Source of the DNA: Cupriavidus pinatubonensis | GTDB lineage: Bacteria; Pseudomonadota; Gammaproteobacteria; Burkholderiales; Burkholderiaceae | Direction of reading: 5' to 3' | Length of the DNA stretch: 64,000 nt | NCBI RefSeq assembly: GCF_019602855.1 | Contig: NZ_CP080766.1 | Coordinates: 2,232,001-2,296,000 of the forward strand | Part shown: piece by piece, positions 9,392-18,559 of the stretch | Position numbering within the stretch: position 1 is the stretch's first letter | Layout of the letters: the number at the start of each line of letters is the position of its first letter | Program-made: the position numbers and the translations under genes | Notes under the pieces: model-generated | The model's input: the letters and a program-made list of their open reading frames with translations, nothing else | What the model was told of the DNA's origin: nothing | Database searches by the model: none

Positions 9392-10387
9392 TCACACGCG
9401 GAGCACCGCCGCCCCGGCCAGACGGCCAGCGCGCAGGTCATCCAACGCCGCATTGGCACTGGAAAGAGGATAGGACGTGGTACGAATATGCAATGGCCAC
9501 GTGGCTGCCGCTTCCATCAGGCCGTGGCCGTCGGCACGCGTCAGGTTCGCTACGGAGACGATCCGCCGTTCCTCCCATAACAGTCGATACGGGAAGGAAG
9601 GAATGTCGCTCATGTGAATGCCCCCGCAGACCACAGTGCCACCCTTGTCGACAGCCGCCAGCGCTGCAGGCACGAGGGCGCCGTCGGGGGCAAAGATCAA
9701 GGCAGCGTCCAACGTGGCGGGTGCCTTGTCCTGACTGCTGCCCGCCCAGGCAGCCCCGACATCCGTGGCCAAAGTCTGGGCGGCTTGGTCCCCGGGCCGC
9801 GTGAAGGCGTAGACGGTCCGGCCTTGCGCCACCGCGATTTGCGTCACGATATGTGCGGCGGCGCCAAATCCGTAGATGCCGATACGTTGTGCATCCCCAG
9901 CCGAGCGCAGTGTCCGGAAGCCGATGAGGCCGGCGCAGAGCAGCGGCGCTGCATGCTCGTCGTCATACGTTTCGGGAATGCGAAAGCAATAGCTGGCATC
10001 GGCGACCACGTACTCGGCATATCCGCCGTCACGGGTATAGCCGTGGAACTGGGGTGCATCGCAAAGGTTCTCCCGCCCGCTCAGGCAGAAGCGGCACTGC
10101 CCGCAGGTGTGCCCCAGCCATGGCACGCCGACCCGCGCGCCGATTGACAGTCCAACGACACCGGCGCCGAGCGCATCGACGCGACCAACGATTTCATGGC
10201 CCGGGATCAGCGCGGGCTTGGGCGAGGAGAGGTCTCCATCCACCACATGCAGGTCCGTACGGCACACGCCGCACGCCGCCACGCGGATTCGCACTTCACC
10301 GGCTCCCGGGACCGGCACTGGCACCCGGCGGTCAGCTAGGATTGGACTCCCGCCGTCGAAAACCATTGCACGCATCGTCGCGTTCAT
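9392..10387 (-). CDS. Zinc-dependent alcohol dehydrogenase
   Basis: 331-residue medium-chain dehydrogenase/reductase, oxidising alcohols or reducing aldehydes with NAD(P). Catalytic zinc ligands are in ACGVCRTDLHVVDGD and GHEIVG, structural zinc cysteines in CGQCRFCLSGRENLC. The nucleotide-binding region reads IGIYGFGAAAHIVTQIA, with the last glycine position of the usual GxGxxG replaced by alanine. The ATG at 10387 follows AAGGAGGCATC. It overlaps the stop of a small upstream frame by ATGA. It faces the GGDEF remnant tail to tail and lies beside the stress protein cluster, so a role in fermentative or low-oxygen metabolism is plausible. Confidence 0.85.
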   Translation of the reverse strand: MNATMRAMVFDGGSPILADRRVPVPVPGAGEVRIRVAACGVCRTDLHVVDGDLSSPKPALIPGHEIVGRVDALGAGVVGLSIGARVGVPWLGHTCGQCRFCLSGRENLCDAPQFHGYTRDGGYAEYVVADASYCFRIPETYDDEHAAPLLCAGLIGFRTLRSAGDAQRIGIYGFGAAAHIVTQIAVAQGRTVYAFTRPGDQAAQTLATDVGAAWAGSSQDKAPATLDAALIFAPDGALVPAALAAVDKGGTVVCGGIHMSDIPSFPYRLLWEERRIVSVANLTRADGHGLMEAAATWPLHIRTTSYPLSSANAALDDLRAGRLAGAAVLRV

Positions 10388-10590
10388 GATGCCTCCTTCG
10401 TCAGGTTTTCGAAAACAAAGCGCGGCCGCCGGAATGCAGCCGTGAAACCGTCGCAGGCGTGACAGACATAGAGGCCGTGGTCATCGCAATACTCGGGAAT
10501 CGAAAAGGCAACAAGGAGCGCTGCCTCCGAATGCTTCGACTTTGGATACAGGCTATGACAAAGCTTCCAGGCCCGGTTGCGGCAGATCAA
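10384..10590 (-). CDS. Small hypothetical protein coupled to the alcohol dehydrogenase (uncertain)
   Basis: 68 codons with only a TTG as possible start and a stop that overlaps the dehydrogenase ATG (ATGA). The C-terminal half has CDDHGLYVCHACDGF, three cysteines in a spacing that could bind metal, but I recognise no family. The frame closes 45 bases upstream of the TTG. It may be a real coupled leader protein, or the remnant of a longer gene. Confidence 0.25.
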   Translation of the reverse strand: MICRNRAWKLCHSLYPKSKHSEAALLVAFSIPEYCDDHGLYVCHACDGFTAAFRRPRFVFENLTKEAS

Positions 10591-10873
10591 TGAGCTGTGG
10601 ACGGGTGGTGCAACGTGGACCGCACCTGAAGTCTTCTAGGTCTTGATCAGACGTCACCATGGCGAAACATCGATCGAAGTTGCTCTACCGCAAGGCGATC
10701 ACCGCTTCAGCACCTACTTTTGATAAAGCAGGTAGTCGTCAGATGGCGGTGCCACACAAGGAAGGGCCGCTGCATCGGTAACTGTCTATGCGATAGAAGT
10801 CGCGGGGTACGGCTCACCGTTTTGCAGGCCAGGGCCTTTGATTGTCGTTCGACCCTCAGGATAAGGAACGAGC

Positions 10874-11710
10874 ATGAACTACAGCAGCATTCTGGTGCAT
10901 CTGGATCGCAGCAGGCATATGACAACCCGGCTGGCGCTGGCGACCCAGCTGGCGAGTTCCCATGATTGTCCGTTGATCGGCCTCCTGGGCAGCTTCATTC
11001 CCGATCCCGCATGGTTCTACCTGATGGACAACGCCGCCGACTATATCGAAAGGGACAGGCAGCGGCGCCGGTTGATCGGGGAGCGTACTCGTCATCAGTT
11101 CCTGGAAACGACAAAGGATCTTGGCGCTGGCGTGGAATGGCGGGCAGCGGAGCACGACGTCCTTTCCACGGTGCTGCGGGAGTCGCGCGAAGCCGGCCTG
11201 ATCGTCGCGGGCCAGTATGACGCCAATGGCGAAGAAGGCCCGCTTGCCACGCAGGTGCTCGAAGCGTTGCTGCTGGAAAGCGGACGGCCGGTACTCGTCG
11301 TTCCGTGTGACGGGCAGTTCAAGACAACAGGGGCGCGGGTGATGGTGGCATGGAATGGCAGCCGCGAAGCGGCACGGGCCTTGCATGATGCGCTGCCGCT
11401 CATTGGCGGAGCGACGGCACGCATACTGTGCGCCCAGACTGCTGCCAAGGAAGCACGTCCGGACGCCACGCCGGTCGCCCATGCGGTGCGCGTCCTGGAA
11501 CGACACGGTGTGACGGTGGAGGTCGAGCACGGCCCGGGCGGTTCCGACCTGACCATCGGGGAATTGCTGTTGTCCCGTGCCGCCGATTTCGATGCTGACC
11601 TGATCGTGATGGGTGCATACGGCCATGGGCGCATGCGGGAGCTTGTGCTCGGAGGCGTCACGCGCACGCTGCTGTCTTCCATGACGGTGCCCGTATTGTT
11701 CTCGCATTGA
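10874..11710 (+). CDS. Universal stress protein, tandem UspA domains
   Basis: 278-residue cytoplasmic protein with two UspA-like halves. The first begins SILVHLDRSRHMTTRLALA, the second GARVMVAWNGSREAARALHDALP. The second half ends with the ATP-loop pattern GAYGHGRMRELVLGGVTRTLL. Such proteins help cells survive starvation, oxidants or oxygen limitation; the precise partner is unknown. The ATG at 10874 follows AAGGAACGAGC. It is the first gene of a rightward series (Usp, Usp, VIT-like, beta-barrel, DUF4239). Confidence 0.85.
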   Translation: MNYSSILVHLDRSRHMTTRLALATQLASSHDCPLIGLLGSFIPDPAWFYLMDNAADYIERDRQRRRLIGERTRHQFLETTKDLGAGVEWRAAEHDVLSTVLRESREAGLIVAGQYDANGEEGPLATQVLEALLLESGRPVLVVPCDGQFKTTGARVMVAWNGSREAARALHDALPLIGGATARILCAQTAAKEARPDATPVAHAVRVLERHGVTVEVEHGPGGSDLTIGELLLSRAADFDADLIVMGAYGHGRMRELVLGGVTRTLLSSMTVPVLFSH

Positions 11711-11788
11711 AATCCGGATCCGGATATTGGACCGGTGAATGTCCCGGCGATGGCGCCTTGCGGTTCGGGCATGCAGCAGGAGAAGGCA

Positions 11789-12232
11789 ATGTACACAAGG
11801 ATTCTGGTGGCGATAGACGGAAGCCAGTGCGGCGATCTTGGCCTGGCGGAAGCTATTGGGCTGGCCGCGGCGAGCGGTGCCGAGCTGGACATCGTGCATA
11901 TCGTCGATGGCGGATACGAAGAGCCGGACGTGCGTGCAGGTCTGGTCCGGGCAGGGCACAAGCTTCTGGCCGAGGCGCAGGCGAAAGCCGAAGCGCAGCA
12001 GGTGCGCAGCCAGGCAATCCTCGTCGACCAGATCCTCGAGCTTGGCGATCTCGGCAAGCAGGTTCAGCAGATTGCCGAAGAGCGCGGCGCCCAGATCGTG
12101 GTAGCGGGTACGCATGGCCGCTCGGGCATCGGTCGGGTATTGATGGGTAGCGTCGCGGAAAGCCTGCTGCGCCACGGCAGCTTGCCCGTATTGCTGGTCA
12201 AGGCAGGCGGACATGGCGGTGCGGCCTCCTGA
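11789..12232 (+). CDS. Universal stress protein, single UspA domain
   Basis: 147 residues, the standard single-domain length. It starts MYTRILVAIDGSQCGDLGLAEAI and ends with GTHGRSGIGRVLMGSVAESLLRHG, which fits the ATP-binding G-2x-G-9x-G-S pattern of UspFG-type members exactly. The ATG at 11789 has CAGGAGAAGGCA just upstream and is preferred to an in-frame ATG at 11735. It lies 78 bp after the tandem Usp gene and overlaps the next gene by 20 bp, so the genes are probably cotranscribed. Confidence 0.85.
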   Translation: MYTRILVAIDGSQCGDLGLAEAIGLAAASGAELDIVHIVDGGYEEPDVRAGLVRAGHKLLAEAQAKAEAQQVRSQAILVDQILELGDLGKQVQQIAEERGAQIVVAGTHGRSGIGRVLMGSVAESLLRHGSLPVLLVKAGGHGGAAS

Positions 12233-12932
12233 TTCCAGTCCGGGCGCAGCCAGCACGGTCGGCAGGGTGGAGGTACTGGCAGACCGGGGCGAAAGCCGGG
12301 GCGCGGTGCTCGATGTGGTGGACCGCGTTTCCGAGATGTGCTTTGGTTTGTTCATGGCCCTGACGTTTGTCGGCGCGGTCTCGTCGGCGAGTGCCGGCGC
12401 CGGCGCGAGCAGGACCATGCTGCATGCCGCGCTGGGCTGCAACCTGGCGTGGGGGCTGGTGGATGCAGTCATGTATCTCGTACGGACGATCGCCGGAAGA
12501 GGGCAGCGGCTTACGCTCGCCATGGCCATCAAGCATGCGTCCGACCGGCCGACCGGCATCCGCCTCATTCGCGACGCGCTTCCACCGGGCATGAAGGCAC
12601 TGGTAGCAGACGCGGAGCTGGACGCCATTCGCGCGAGGCTGGCCGCCGCTGGCCTGCCGGCGCGCCCGCGGCTGTATTGGGCCGACCTGCGCGGGGCCGT
12701 GCACATCTTCTGCATCGTGGTGTTGAGCACGTTTCCCGTGGCACTGCCTTTCGTGCTGATGAGCGATGTGCCGAGTGCGTTGCTGGTTTCGCGTGTGTTG
12801 ACGCTTGGCATGCTGTTTTTTGGCGGCGCGGCGCTCGGTCATTACGCAGGGTTCGGGGCCATGCCGGCCGGATTGGGCATGACGGCTCTGGGCGTGGCCC
12901 TGACCATTGCGATCATCGCGCTGGGCGGCTGA
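12213..12932 (+). CDS. VIT/CCC1-like membrane protein
   Basis: 239-residue inner-membrane protein with about five hydrophobic segments. The first part, VLDVVDRVSEMCFGLFMALTF, and the LGCNLAWGLVDAVMYLV segment resemble the VIT family (vacuolar iron/manganese transporter-like). A soluble stretch of about 70 residues (RLIRDALPPGMKALVADAEL) separates helices 2 and 3. A metal transport role is inferred from the family only. It overlaps the preceding Usp gene by 20 bp and is followed after one base by the next gene, so it belongs to the stress operon. Confidence 0.65.
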   Translation: MAVRPPDSSPGAASTVGRVEVLADRGESRGAVLDVVDRVSEMCFGLFMALTFVGAVSSASAGAGASRTMLHAALGCNLAWGLVDAVMYLVRTIAGRGQRLTLAMAIKHASDRPTGIRLIRDALPPGMKALVADAELDAIRARLAAAGLPARPRLYWADLRGAVHIFCIVVLSTFPVALPFVLMSDVPSALLVSRVLTLGMLFFGGAALGHYAGFGAMPAGLGMTALGVALTIAIIALGG

Positions 12933-12933
12933 A

Positions 12934-13578
12934 GTGCGGACCTCCCCACTGCCGCTGCTGGCCCTGTTCGCCGCGGCAGCATTACGGGCCCAGACGCCAG
13001 GCCCATCTCCCGGGCTGGCTAGCGGTTGGGATACGCCTGATCCGTGGACCTACTCCGCAGCGGCCTACTGGAACATGCCTCGCGAGGGCGCGAGCTACGC
13101 CAGCGGCATATTCAGTGCAGACCACGGCCAGCTTCACCTCGAGGCGAGGGCCAACTATGAAGCCATGCATTCGCAGTCGGCATTCATTGGCTGGACGTTC
13201 TCGGGAGGCGAAAAGCTTCGTGTGAGCGCCACGCCCATTATCGGCGCGGTCGCCGGGGAGGCACACGGACCCATCGCCGGCCTCGAGGCGAGCGTAGCCG
13301 CGGGCAAGCTGGACTATTACCTGGAAGCGGAGTACCTGCCTGCCCATGCTGGCCGTTCCGGCTATCTCTATGCCTGGAGCGAACTGGCCTATCGACCCGT
13401 CGAGTGGATACGGCTCGGTATCGTCATGCAGCGCACACGGATCTATGGCGGCGACAGGGACATCCGGCCCGGAGGGCTCGTCCAGTTGACCGTGCGTAAC
13501 TGTACGGCGGGCGTCTACTGGTTCAATCCCGGCGCCGAAGCTCAGGTCGTGATGCTGTCGCTCGCGTTCCGCTTCTAG
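12934..13578 (+). CDS. Exported beta-barrel-like protein of unknown function
   Basis: About 214 residues. A GTG at 12934, one base after the previous stop, gives a short signal peptide (RTSPLPLLALFAAAALRAQ). The mature part alternates hydrophobic and polar residues and is rich in Tyr, Trp and Gly, with a terminal phenylalanine (LAFRF), as in outer-membrane barrels. I recognise no named family. A hairpin 80 bases downstream (13657-13674) may end the transcript here. Confidence 0.6.
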   Translation: MRTSPLPLLALFAAAALRAQTPGPSPGLASGWDTPDPWTYSAAAYWNMPREGASYASGIFSADHGQLHLEARANYEAMHSQSAFIGWTFSGGEKLRVSATPIIGAVAGEAHGPIAGLEASVAAGKLDYYLEAEYLPAHAGRSGYLYAWSELAYRPVEWIRLGIVMQRTRIYGGDRDIRPGGLVQLTVRNCTAGVYWFNPGAEAQVVMLSLAFRF

Positions 13579-13656
13579 CCCGCTTTGCCGGGCTTGCGCT
13601 GCGTCAACGGCCGCCTTCTGCGCTCTCCTACGCTGTGTGAAGACCCATGTCATTTG

Positions 13657-13674
13657 GAAGGGCGGAGGCCCTTC
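13657..13674 (+). terminator. GC-rich hairpin, possible weak terminator
   Basis: GAAGGGC-GGAG-GCCCTTC is a perfect 7-bp stem with a 4-base loop, followed by only TT. It lies in the 200-base space after the beta-barrel gene. The missing T-run makes termination uncertain. Confidence 0.4.
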
Positions 13675-13779
13675 TTGCCATGCGCACTGCGGCAGGGGTG
13701 TCTTTACGGACTGTCCGACGATCATCTGCCCGTCGGCGCATCCGCGCATTTACGCAGAGTGAATAACGACGAACAAACC

Positions 13780-14574
13780 ATGGATACCACCATCAAGGAC
13801 TACCCCGTTCTGGTTTTCGTCGTCACCTTCGGCCTGTTATGGCTGGCTGAGAGGATCGGCGCCAAGGCCATCCGCGGTCCAAGGAGTCCATCTGCCGATG
13901 CGCGGCAGGACGTAGGCGTGATTCAGGCCGCCGTGCTCACGCTGCTCGGTTTGCTGATCGGCTTCTGCTTTGCCATGGCGGTCAGCCGCTACGACCAGCG
14001 CAAGCTTTACGAAGAGGCAGAGGCAAACGCCATCGGTACGGAGTATGTCCGCGCGGGACTGTTGCCGGCGGCCGATGCGGAGGCTGCGCGCGCGCTGCTT
14101 CGCGAGTACCTCCGGTGTCGGCTGGACTTCTATACGAACCATGATGCGGCCAGCCTGAAGAAGACTGACGTCGCGACAGCGGCTTTGCATGCCAGGCTGT
14201 GGGCGGTGGTGGAACGCAACGCCGCAGCCAATCCGAACGTTATCGTGGGTCTGACTGTGGCGGGGATGAATGAGGTCCTGAATGCGGAAGGCTACACCCA
14301 GTCGTCGTGGTGGAACCGGATCCCGAACTCTGCCTGGATGCTGATGCTGGTCGTGGCGGTGTGCAGCAATGCCCTGGTGGGATACGGCCTGCGCAAGGCC
14401 GAATCGGCGCGCTACCTGCTGCTGGTATTGCCCATGGTGGTTGGCGTTTCGTTCGCGCTGATTGCCGACATCGACAGCCCACGTGGCGGATTGATCCGCG
14501 TGGAGCCGTACAACCTCATGCGCCTGGCGGCTTCAGTGCCTGCCGGCCCCGCAAGCTTCATGGATCCAAGGTGA
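13780..14574 (+). CDS. DUF4239/bestrophin-like membrane protein
   Basis: 264 residues. Two N-terminal transmembrane segments (YPVLVFVVTFGLLWLAERIG and VIQAAVLTLLGLLIGFCFAMAVSRYDQR), a soluble alpha-helical middle of about 120 residues with many Ala, Glu and Arg, and two C-terminal segments. This matches the layout of DUF4239 proteins, which have distant likeness to bestrophin channels. The function is unknown. The ATG at 13780 is chosen because the earlier open stretch is not protein-like and the transmembrane segment starts right after it. Confidence 0.7.
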   Translation: MDTTIKDYPVLVFVVTFGLLWLAERIGAKAIRGPRSPSADARQDVGVIQAAVLTLLGLLIGFCFAMAVSRYDQRKLYEEAEANAIGTEYVRAGLLPAADAEAARALLREYLRCRLDFYTNHDAASLKKTDVATAALHARLWAVVERNAAANPNVIVGLTVAGMNEVLNAEGYTQSSWWNRIPNSAWMLMLVVAVCSNALVGYGLRKAESARYLLLVLPMVVGVSFALIADIDSPRGGLIRVEPYNLMRLAASVPAGPASFMDPR

Positions 14575-14646
14575 AGGCACGACGTTGATATCGACTTACA
14601 GCGGAAACGAGAGCATGTACATGTCGGACGAAGCCGGCTGCGGCGT

Positions 14647-16185
14647 TCAGTGCGGCTCGATAGAGACCGCAGGGTGCGCCAGCGCGTAGCTGCACGAGTA
14701 GTCCAGTTCGCCGGAGGCCTGGGCATGGACCGTGAACAGTGGTTGACCGGCCCGGACTTCGTCGTTGACCCGTACCCGCATCTCAAGGCCCGCGACCTGC
14801 CGCATCGGGGCGCCGGCCAGCTTTGCGGTGCGGGCAATGTGGCGGTTGTCGATGGCGATTACCCTCCCCGCGTGGGGAGCGACGATGTCGCGGCGAAAAA
14901 TGGCTTCGCCCGGCACGCGCAAGCCGCCCTGCGCTTCGCAAATCGCCTGGAACTTGCGCCAGGCCGCGCCACTGTCGAGTAGCTGGCCAGCGGCTTTTTC
15001 GCCAGCGCCCCTGGGTGCCGCGCCACAGAACTCCAGCAGCGCGCCGGCGAGCATGACCGAGCGCTCGCGCAGGTCGGGCGGCGCCGCCACCGTGCGCTGG
15101 AGTACCGCCAGGATGTCTCGCGCCTCCAGCGCGGGGCCAATGCCCCTGCCAAGCGGCTGGGTGCCGTCGGTCCGAACCATGAGGATGTGCAGGCCGAACG
15201 CCCCCGCCACATGCCGCATCGCGGCTTCGAGCCGCTCCAGGTCCCTGTCCTCGCGCACCTTGGCTGTGGGACCAACCGGCACATCGATCAGGATGTGCGT
15301 CGAGCCTGCCGCAACCTTCTTGGACAGGATGGAGGCAACAAGCTGCGCGTCGCTGTCGATATCAAGCGCGCGTTCCACGCGGATCAGGATATCGTCGGCG
15401 GGACTCAGGTTCAGTGCGCCACCCCAGACCAGCGACGCCCCGACTCGCTCCACGACGTGGCGCAGTTCCGCCGCACTGAGCGCCACGCGGGTCAATGTCT
15501 CCATCGTGTCTGCGGTACCGGCTGGAGAGGTGATCGCCCGGGAAGACGTCTTCGGCAAGACCAGGCCTCCTGCCGCCGCTATTGCCACGACAATGGGTGT
15601 GGTCCGGTTGCCGGGCAGGCCGCCGACGCAGTGCTTGTCGGCAACGACGGCGTGGCTCCATGACAGCCGCTCGCCCGAGTGCACCATGGCACGTGTGAGG
15701 TCCACGGTTTCCCGCCGGTTCATGCGGCCATCTGCACATGCGGCAAGGAACGCGGAGATATACACATCCGGGTACCGCCCCGCCGAGATATCGCTGATGA
15801 TGGAATCGATCTGGGCGCCGTCGAGCCGGCGGCCGTAGATCTTCGCACGCAAGGCGCGTACGGATTCCAGGGCCGGCGCGTGACTGACGGCCACGACATC
15901 GCCGGCGCGAGCCTCCAGTGCCTGTGCAGCGCTGGCCGAAAGGCTTGCCTCTCCGGTATCGAGCAATGGCGCACCGACCAGGTTCAGCGTGGCAATGAGG
16001 CTTGCCTCGCCGATCCGCACCTGCACCCGTGCTTGCGCGGTAAAGCCTTCGGCGCGGCACACGGGGCAGTCCGGGTGTAGATAGATGACATGCTCCTGCC
16101 AGGTATCGATGCCGAGGGGTTTGAAAATCAGCGGCTCGGATCCCTGACCTTCCCCGGCAGCAAGTTTCAGCTCGTTTGCCTGCAT
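14647..16185 (-). CDS. Thymidine phosphorylase / AMP phosphorylase homologue
   Basis: 512-residue member of the second thymidine phosphorylase group, which is closer to archaeal AMP phosphorylases than to E. coli DeoA. An N-terminal beta-domain of about 85 residues is followed by the phosphorylase core. The signature is [19 protein letters not shown], the second phosphate/base segment is [19 protein letters not shown], and the C-terminal beta-hammerhead includes [17 protein letters not shown]. The substrate may be a nucleoside or a nucleotide 5'-monophosphate. The ATG at 16185 has GGAGGGGAAAGCGC before it. No other nucleoside salvage gene is adjacent; its neighbours are stress and PHB genes. 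Confidence 0.8.
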   Translation of the reverse strand: MQANELKLAAGEGQGSEPLIFKPLGIDTWQEHVIYLHPDCPVCRAEGFTAQARVQVRIGEASLIATLNLVGAPLLDTGEASLSASAAQALEARAGDVVAVSHAPALESVRALRAKIYGRRLDGAQIDSIISDISAGRYPDVYISAFLAACADGRMNRRETVDLTRAMVHSGERLSWSHAVVADKHCVGGLPGNRTTPIVVAIAAAGGLVLPKTSSRAITSPAGTADTMETLTRVALSAAELRHVVERVGASLVWGGALNLSPADDILIRVERALDIDSDAQLVASILSKKVAAGSTHILIDVPVGPTAKVREDRDLERLEAAMRHVAGAFGLHILMVRTDGTQPLGRGIGPALEARDILAVLQRTVAAPPDLRERSVMLAGALLEFCGAAPRGAGEKAAGQLLDSGAAWRKFQAICEAQGGLRVPGEAIFRRDIVAPHAGRVIAIDNRHIARTAKLAGAPMRQVAGLEMRVRVNDEVRAGQPLFTVHAQASGELDYSCSYALAHPAVSIEPH

Positions 16186-17001
16186 TGCGCTTTCCCCTCC
16201 GATCGGCATCGGACGTGTGAAGGCATGTACCTATCGCAGATAGGGCAGCTCGATCCAGGCGTTCGATATGTTTGCCCTGTACCCGATTCAGTCCCTCCTG
16301 CTGGAAGCGGGACAGCGTCCGGCTCTCGGTTTTCAGGCTCATGCCCAGCTAGCTGCCGACCTGCCTTAATGATTGTGCGCGCTCATGTGCCCAGTATCGT
16401 CATTGACCGTGCATTTCGAAATCAGGCTGGGCTGAGCCTGCTGTCAGGCTTGCCGCGCGCCTTGTCAGGTTTCCCTGACAGTGCAGACGAACACGTATCG
16501 ACGCCGTGGTGTCCAGAGGCGGACGTGTTGAACTGGCCGGTGTTGACGCGCTCTGCCGCCTGGCTTCTCCGCTGCGGATGATCGTAGGGGGAAGCCGATC
16601 CTGTCGTTGTCAACCTCAGCGCCCGCGCAGCGGCGTGGATCTCTTGTGAGAAGCGGCTGGATGTGGTGCCTGGGGCGACCCACATGTTCGAGGAGCCGGG
16701 CGGCAAAGCTTGCAGCCGCATGGTTTGTTCGCCATTTCGCTGCAGCGCAAGCGGGAAGGGGCCCATAGCGCCCTTGCTGTCAGCGCCGTCGAGGCTGACT
16801 CGGCGAGGAGAAGTGGGGCGAAACGCAGTCGCTCGGAACGATATTGCGTTGCCGCACGCGGGGCCGCATCTGTGGATTATCTTGATGTCAGGCGCGACCA
16901 CTTCAATGAGATGCCTGGAGACACCAAGGCACTTTCGCGTAATGGTCGACGGCATCCGACACAAACAGATTAGCGGCCGGATTCCCTCTGGCAGCCACAG
17001 C
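16186..17001. other. 816-base intergenic region with a TGTCAGG palindrome
   Basis: Divergent region between the phosphorylase (minus) and phaZ (plus). At 16463-16480 there is a perfect inverted repeat TGTCAGG-tttc-CCTGACA, with another half site CTGTCAGG at 16441-16448. It could be an operator serving one or both genes. Open frames exist here on both strands but none has a ribosome site, family likeness or plausible composition, so I call no gene. Confidence 0.45.
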
Positions 17002-18183
17002 ATGAATTCCTCAATGGGCAGTCTGGATAACTTTTCGGCGGCGGCGGCGTGGGCGCCGATGGGGTCATTCTTGTCGGCCATGTGCGGCGCGCAGTTCGCC
17101 TACGCCTACGAACTGTTCCAGAGGTCGATGCGCCAGTTCGGGCCGCCGTCATACCATCTGGACACTGTCTGCCAGGACGGCAAACACGTGCCGGTGACAA
17201 TGACCGTCGTTGCCGAGACCCCGTTCTGCCGTTTGCTGCGCTTCTCGGTGGGCGACGGTCACGGCGTACGCCGGATGTTGTGCGCACCGCTTGCCGGGCA
17301 CCGGGCAGTCGTGGTTCGCGACGCCATCGAATCCATGCTGCTTGACGCGGACGTCTATGTCACCGACTGGATTGATGCACGGGACGTACCGCGCGAAGCC
17401 GGCCACTTCGGCCTGGCAGACTGCGTATTGCTGCTCGAGCAGTTCATGACGCTGCTCGATCCGGCGCGCCTTGATGTGGTGGCGATCTGCCAGGCGACCA
17501 TTCCGTGCATTGCGGCCGTTTCTCGCCTGGCATCCGGAGATGCGCCGGAAGTGAGGGCGCTGGTACTGATGGGCGGCCCGCTGGATGCAAGGCTTCACCC
17601 GACCAGACTCGGCGACATCGCGGCCATGATGCCGCTGCCAGTGTTTCTCGCCCACTGCACAGGCGCCGTGCCGCACGAATATCGCGGCGCGGGACGTATC
17701 GTGTATCCGGGCTTTCTGCAATTGCCCACGCTGGCATGTGGCCAGCCGGAGCGCCTTTCGGCGATGGTGTTCGCTGCGCTTCAGGGGCCATGGCCGGGGT
17801 CCCGGGCGCAGGCAGATCTGCGCCATGCAGCCGTAGCGGGGTATGTGGCGATGATGGACATGCCGGTTGAATTCGTGCTCGATACCATGCGCATCGTCTT
17901 CCGCGAGCACCTGTTGCCACGTGGGTCGTGGTACGTCGGAGGAATGCCGGTGGATCCGGCAGCCATGCGGACAACACGGCTACTGACGGTTGAAGGGCAG
18001 CTCGATACGATCACCGGCGCCGGGCAGACCCACGCCGCGCAGACGCTGTGCCGTGGTCTGGAACGACGGTTGTGTACGCAAGTCACCGTTCCGGGTTGTG
18101 ATCACTATGGGTTGTTTTCCGGCCCGGTGTGGCGAAGCCGCGTTTATCCCATGCTACGGAGCTGGCTTAACGCGCCGGCGTGA
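17002..18183 (+). CDS. phaZ: Intracellular polyhydroxybutyrate depolymerase
   Basis: 393-residue cytoplasmic enzyme that attacks native PHB granules. The N-terminal stretch AYELFQRSMRQFGPPSYHLD and the catalytic-cysteine elbow DVVAICQATIP are characteristic of the PhaZ1 type of Ralstonia/Cupriavidus, which uses a Cys instead of a Ser nucleophile. The acid LLTVEGQLDTITGAGQT and the histidine GCDHYGLFSG complete the triad. The ATG at 17002 is preferred because the N-terminus then resembles known PhaZ proteins (about 400-420 residues). The upstream open frame is low-complexity shadow. Mobilising PHB fits the adjoining stress-protein cluster. Confidence 0.85.
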   Translation: MNSSMGSLDNFSAAAAWAPMGSFLSAMCGAQFAYAYELFQRSMRQFGPPSYHLDTVCQDGKHVPVTMTVVAETPFCRLLRFSVGDGHGVRRMLCAPLAGHRAVVVRDAIESMLLDADVYVTDWIDARDVPREAGHFGLADCVLLLEQFMTLLDPARLDVVAICQATIPCIAAVSRLASGDAPEVRALVLMGGPLDARLHPTRLGDIAAMMPLPVFLAHCTGAVPHEYRGAGRIVYPGFLQLPTLACGQPERLSAMVFAALQGPWPGSRAQADLRHAAVAGYVAMMDMPVEFVLDTMRIVFREHLLPRGSWYVGGMPVDPAAMRTTRLLTVEGQLDTITGAGQTHAAQTLCRGLERRLCTQVTVPGCDHYGLFSGPVWRSRVYPMLRSWLNAPA

Positions 18184-18295
18184 CACCGGCGATCCTGACG
18201 TGAAGAGAGGCTCTTGCGGAGAGGGTCGAGGCAGGCCCATTGGCACTGCCTTCCGAATCCTTCAAGCTCGTCGTCTCGTGCTACGATCCGCCCAA

Positions 18296-18490
18296 ATGAA
18301 AAAGCCTATCTACTACACCTGCCAGAACCAGTCCTGCGGAACCCGCTGGGAGTCCACCGAAGTGGTTGTCGTCAACGAGGGCCAGGGCCCGTTGTTCCGC
18401 TGCCCGATCTGCGGCGCCCGCAATGTGCTGGCCGCGCGCGAAGAGGGCGGCGTGACCGTCTATCGTCAACGGCGGACGACAGGCTCCTGA
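18296..18490 (+). CDS. Small zinc-ribbon protein
   Basis: 64 residues beginning MKKPIYYTCQNQSCGTRWES, with CQNQSC near the start and CPIC near residue 37. The two cysteine pairs form a plausible single zinc ribbon. The length, lysine-rich start and intact zinc pattern support a real gene though no strong ribosome site is visible. The function is unknown; DNA, RNA or protein binding are all possible. It is 112 bp downstream of phaZ on the same strand. Confidence 0.6.
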   Translation: MKKPIYYTCQNQSCGTRWESTEVVVVNEGQGPLFRCPICGARNVLAAREEGGVTVYRQRRTTGS

Positions 18491-18559
18491 CGCAACCCTG
18501 AGCCAGAACGGCGGCCAGCGTCCGCGGTCCGCAGGCTTTCGGGGCGCCATGGCCGTCTT

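Noticed and set aside
10648..10665. TTGAT-type half site upstream of the Usp genes as a possible FNR/ANR box
   Set aside because: The second half does not match ATCAA (CGTCA), so the evidence is too weak.
10856..12811. 651-codon open frame on the minus strand opposite the Usp genes
   Set aside because: Covers three well supported plus-strand genes; no ribosome site or recognisable domain.
16422..17081. Minus-strand frame of 219 codons starting MADKNDPIGAH
   Set aside because: Its start overlaps the beginning of phaZ, the product shows no domain, and there is no ribosome site.
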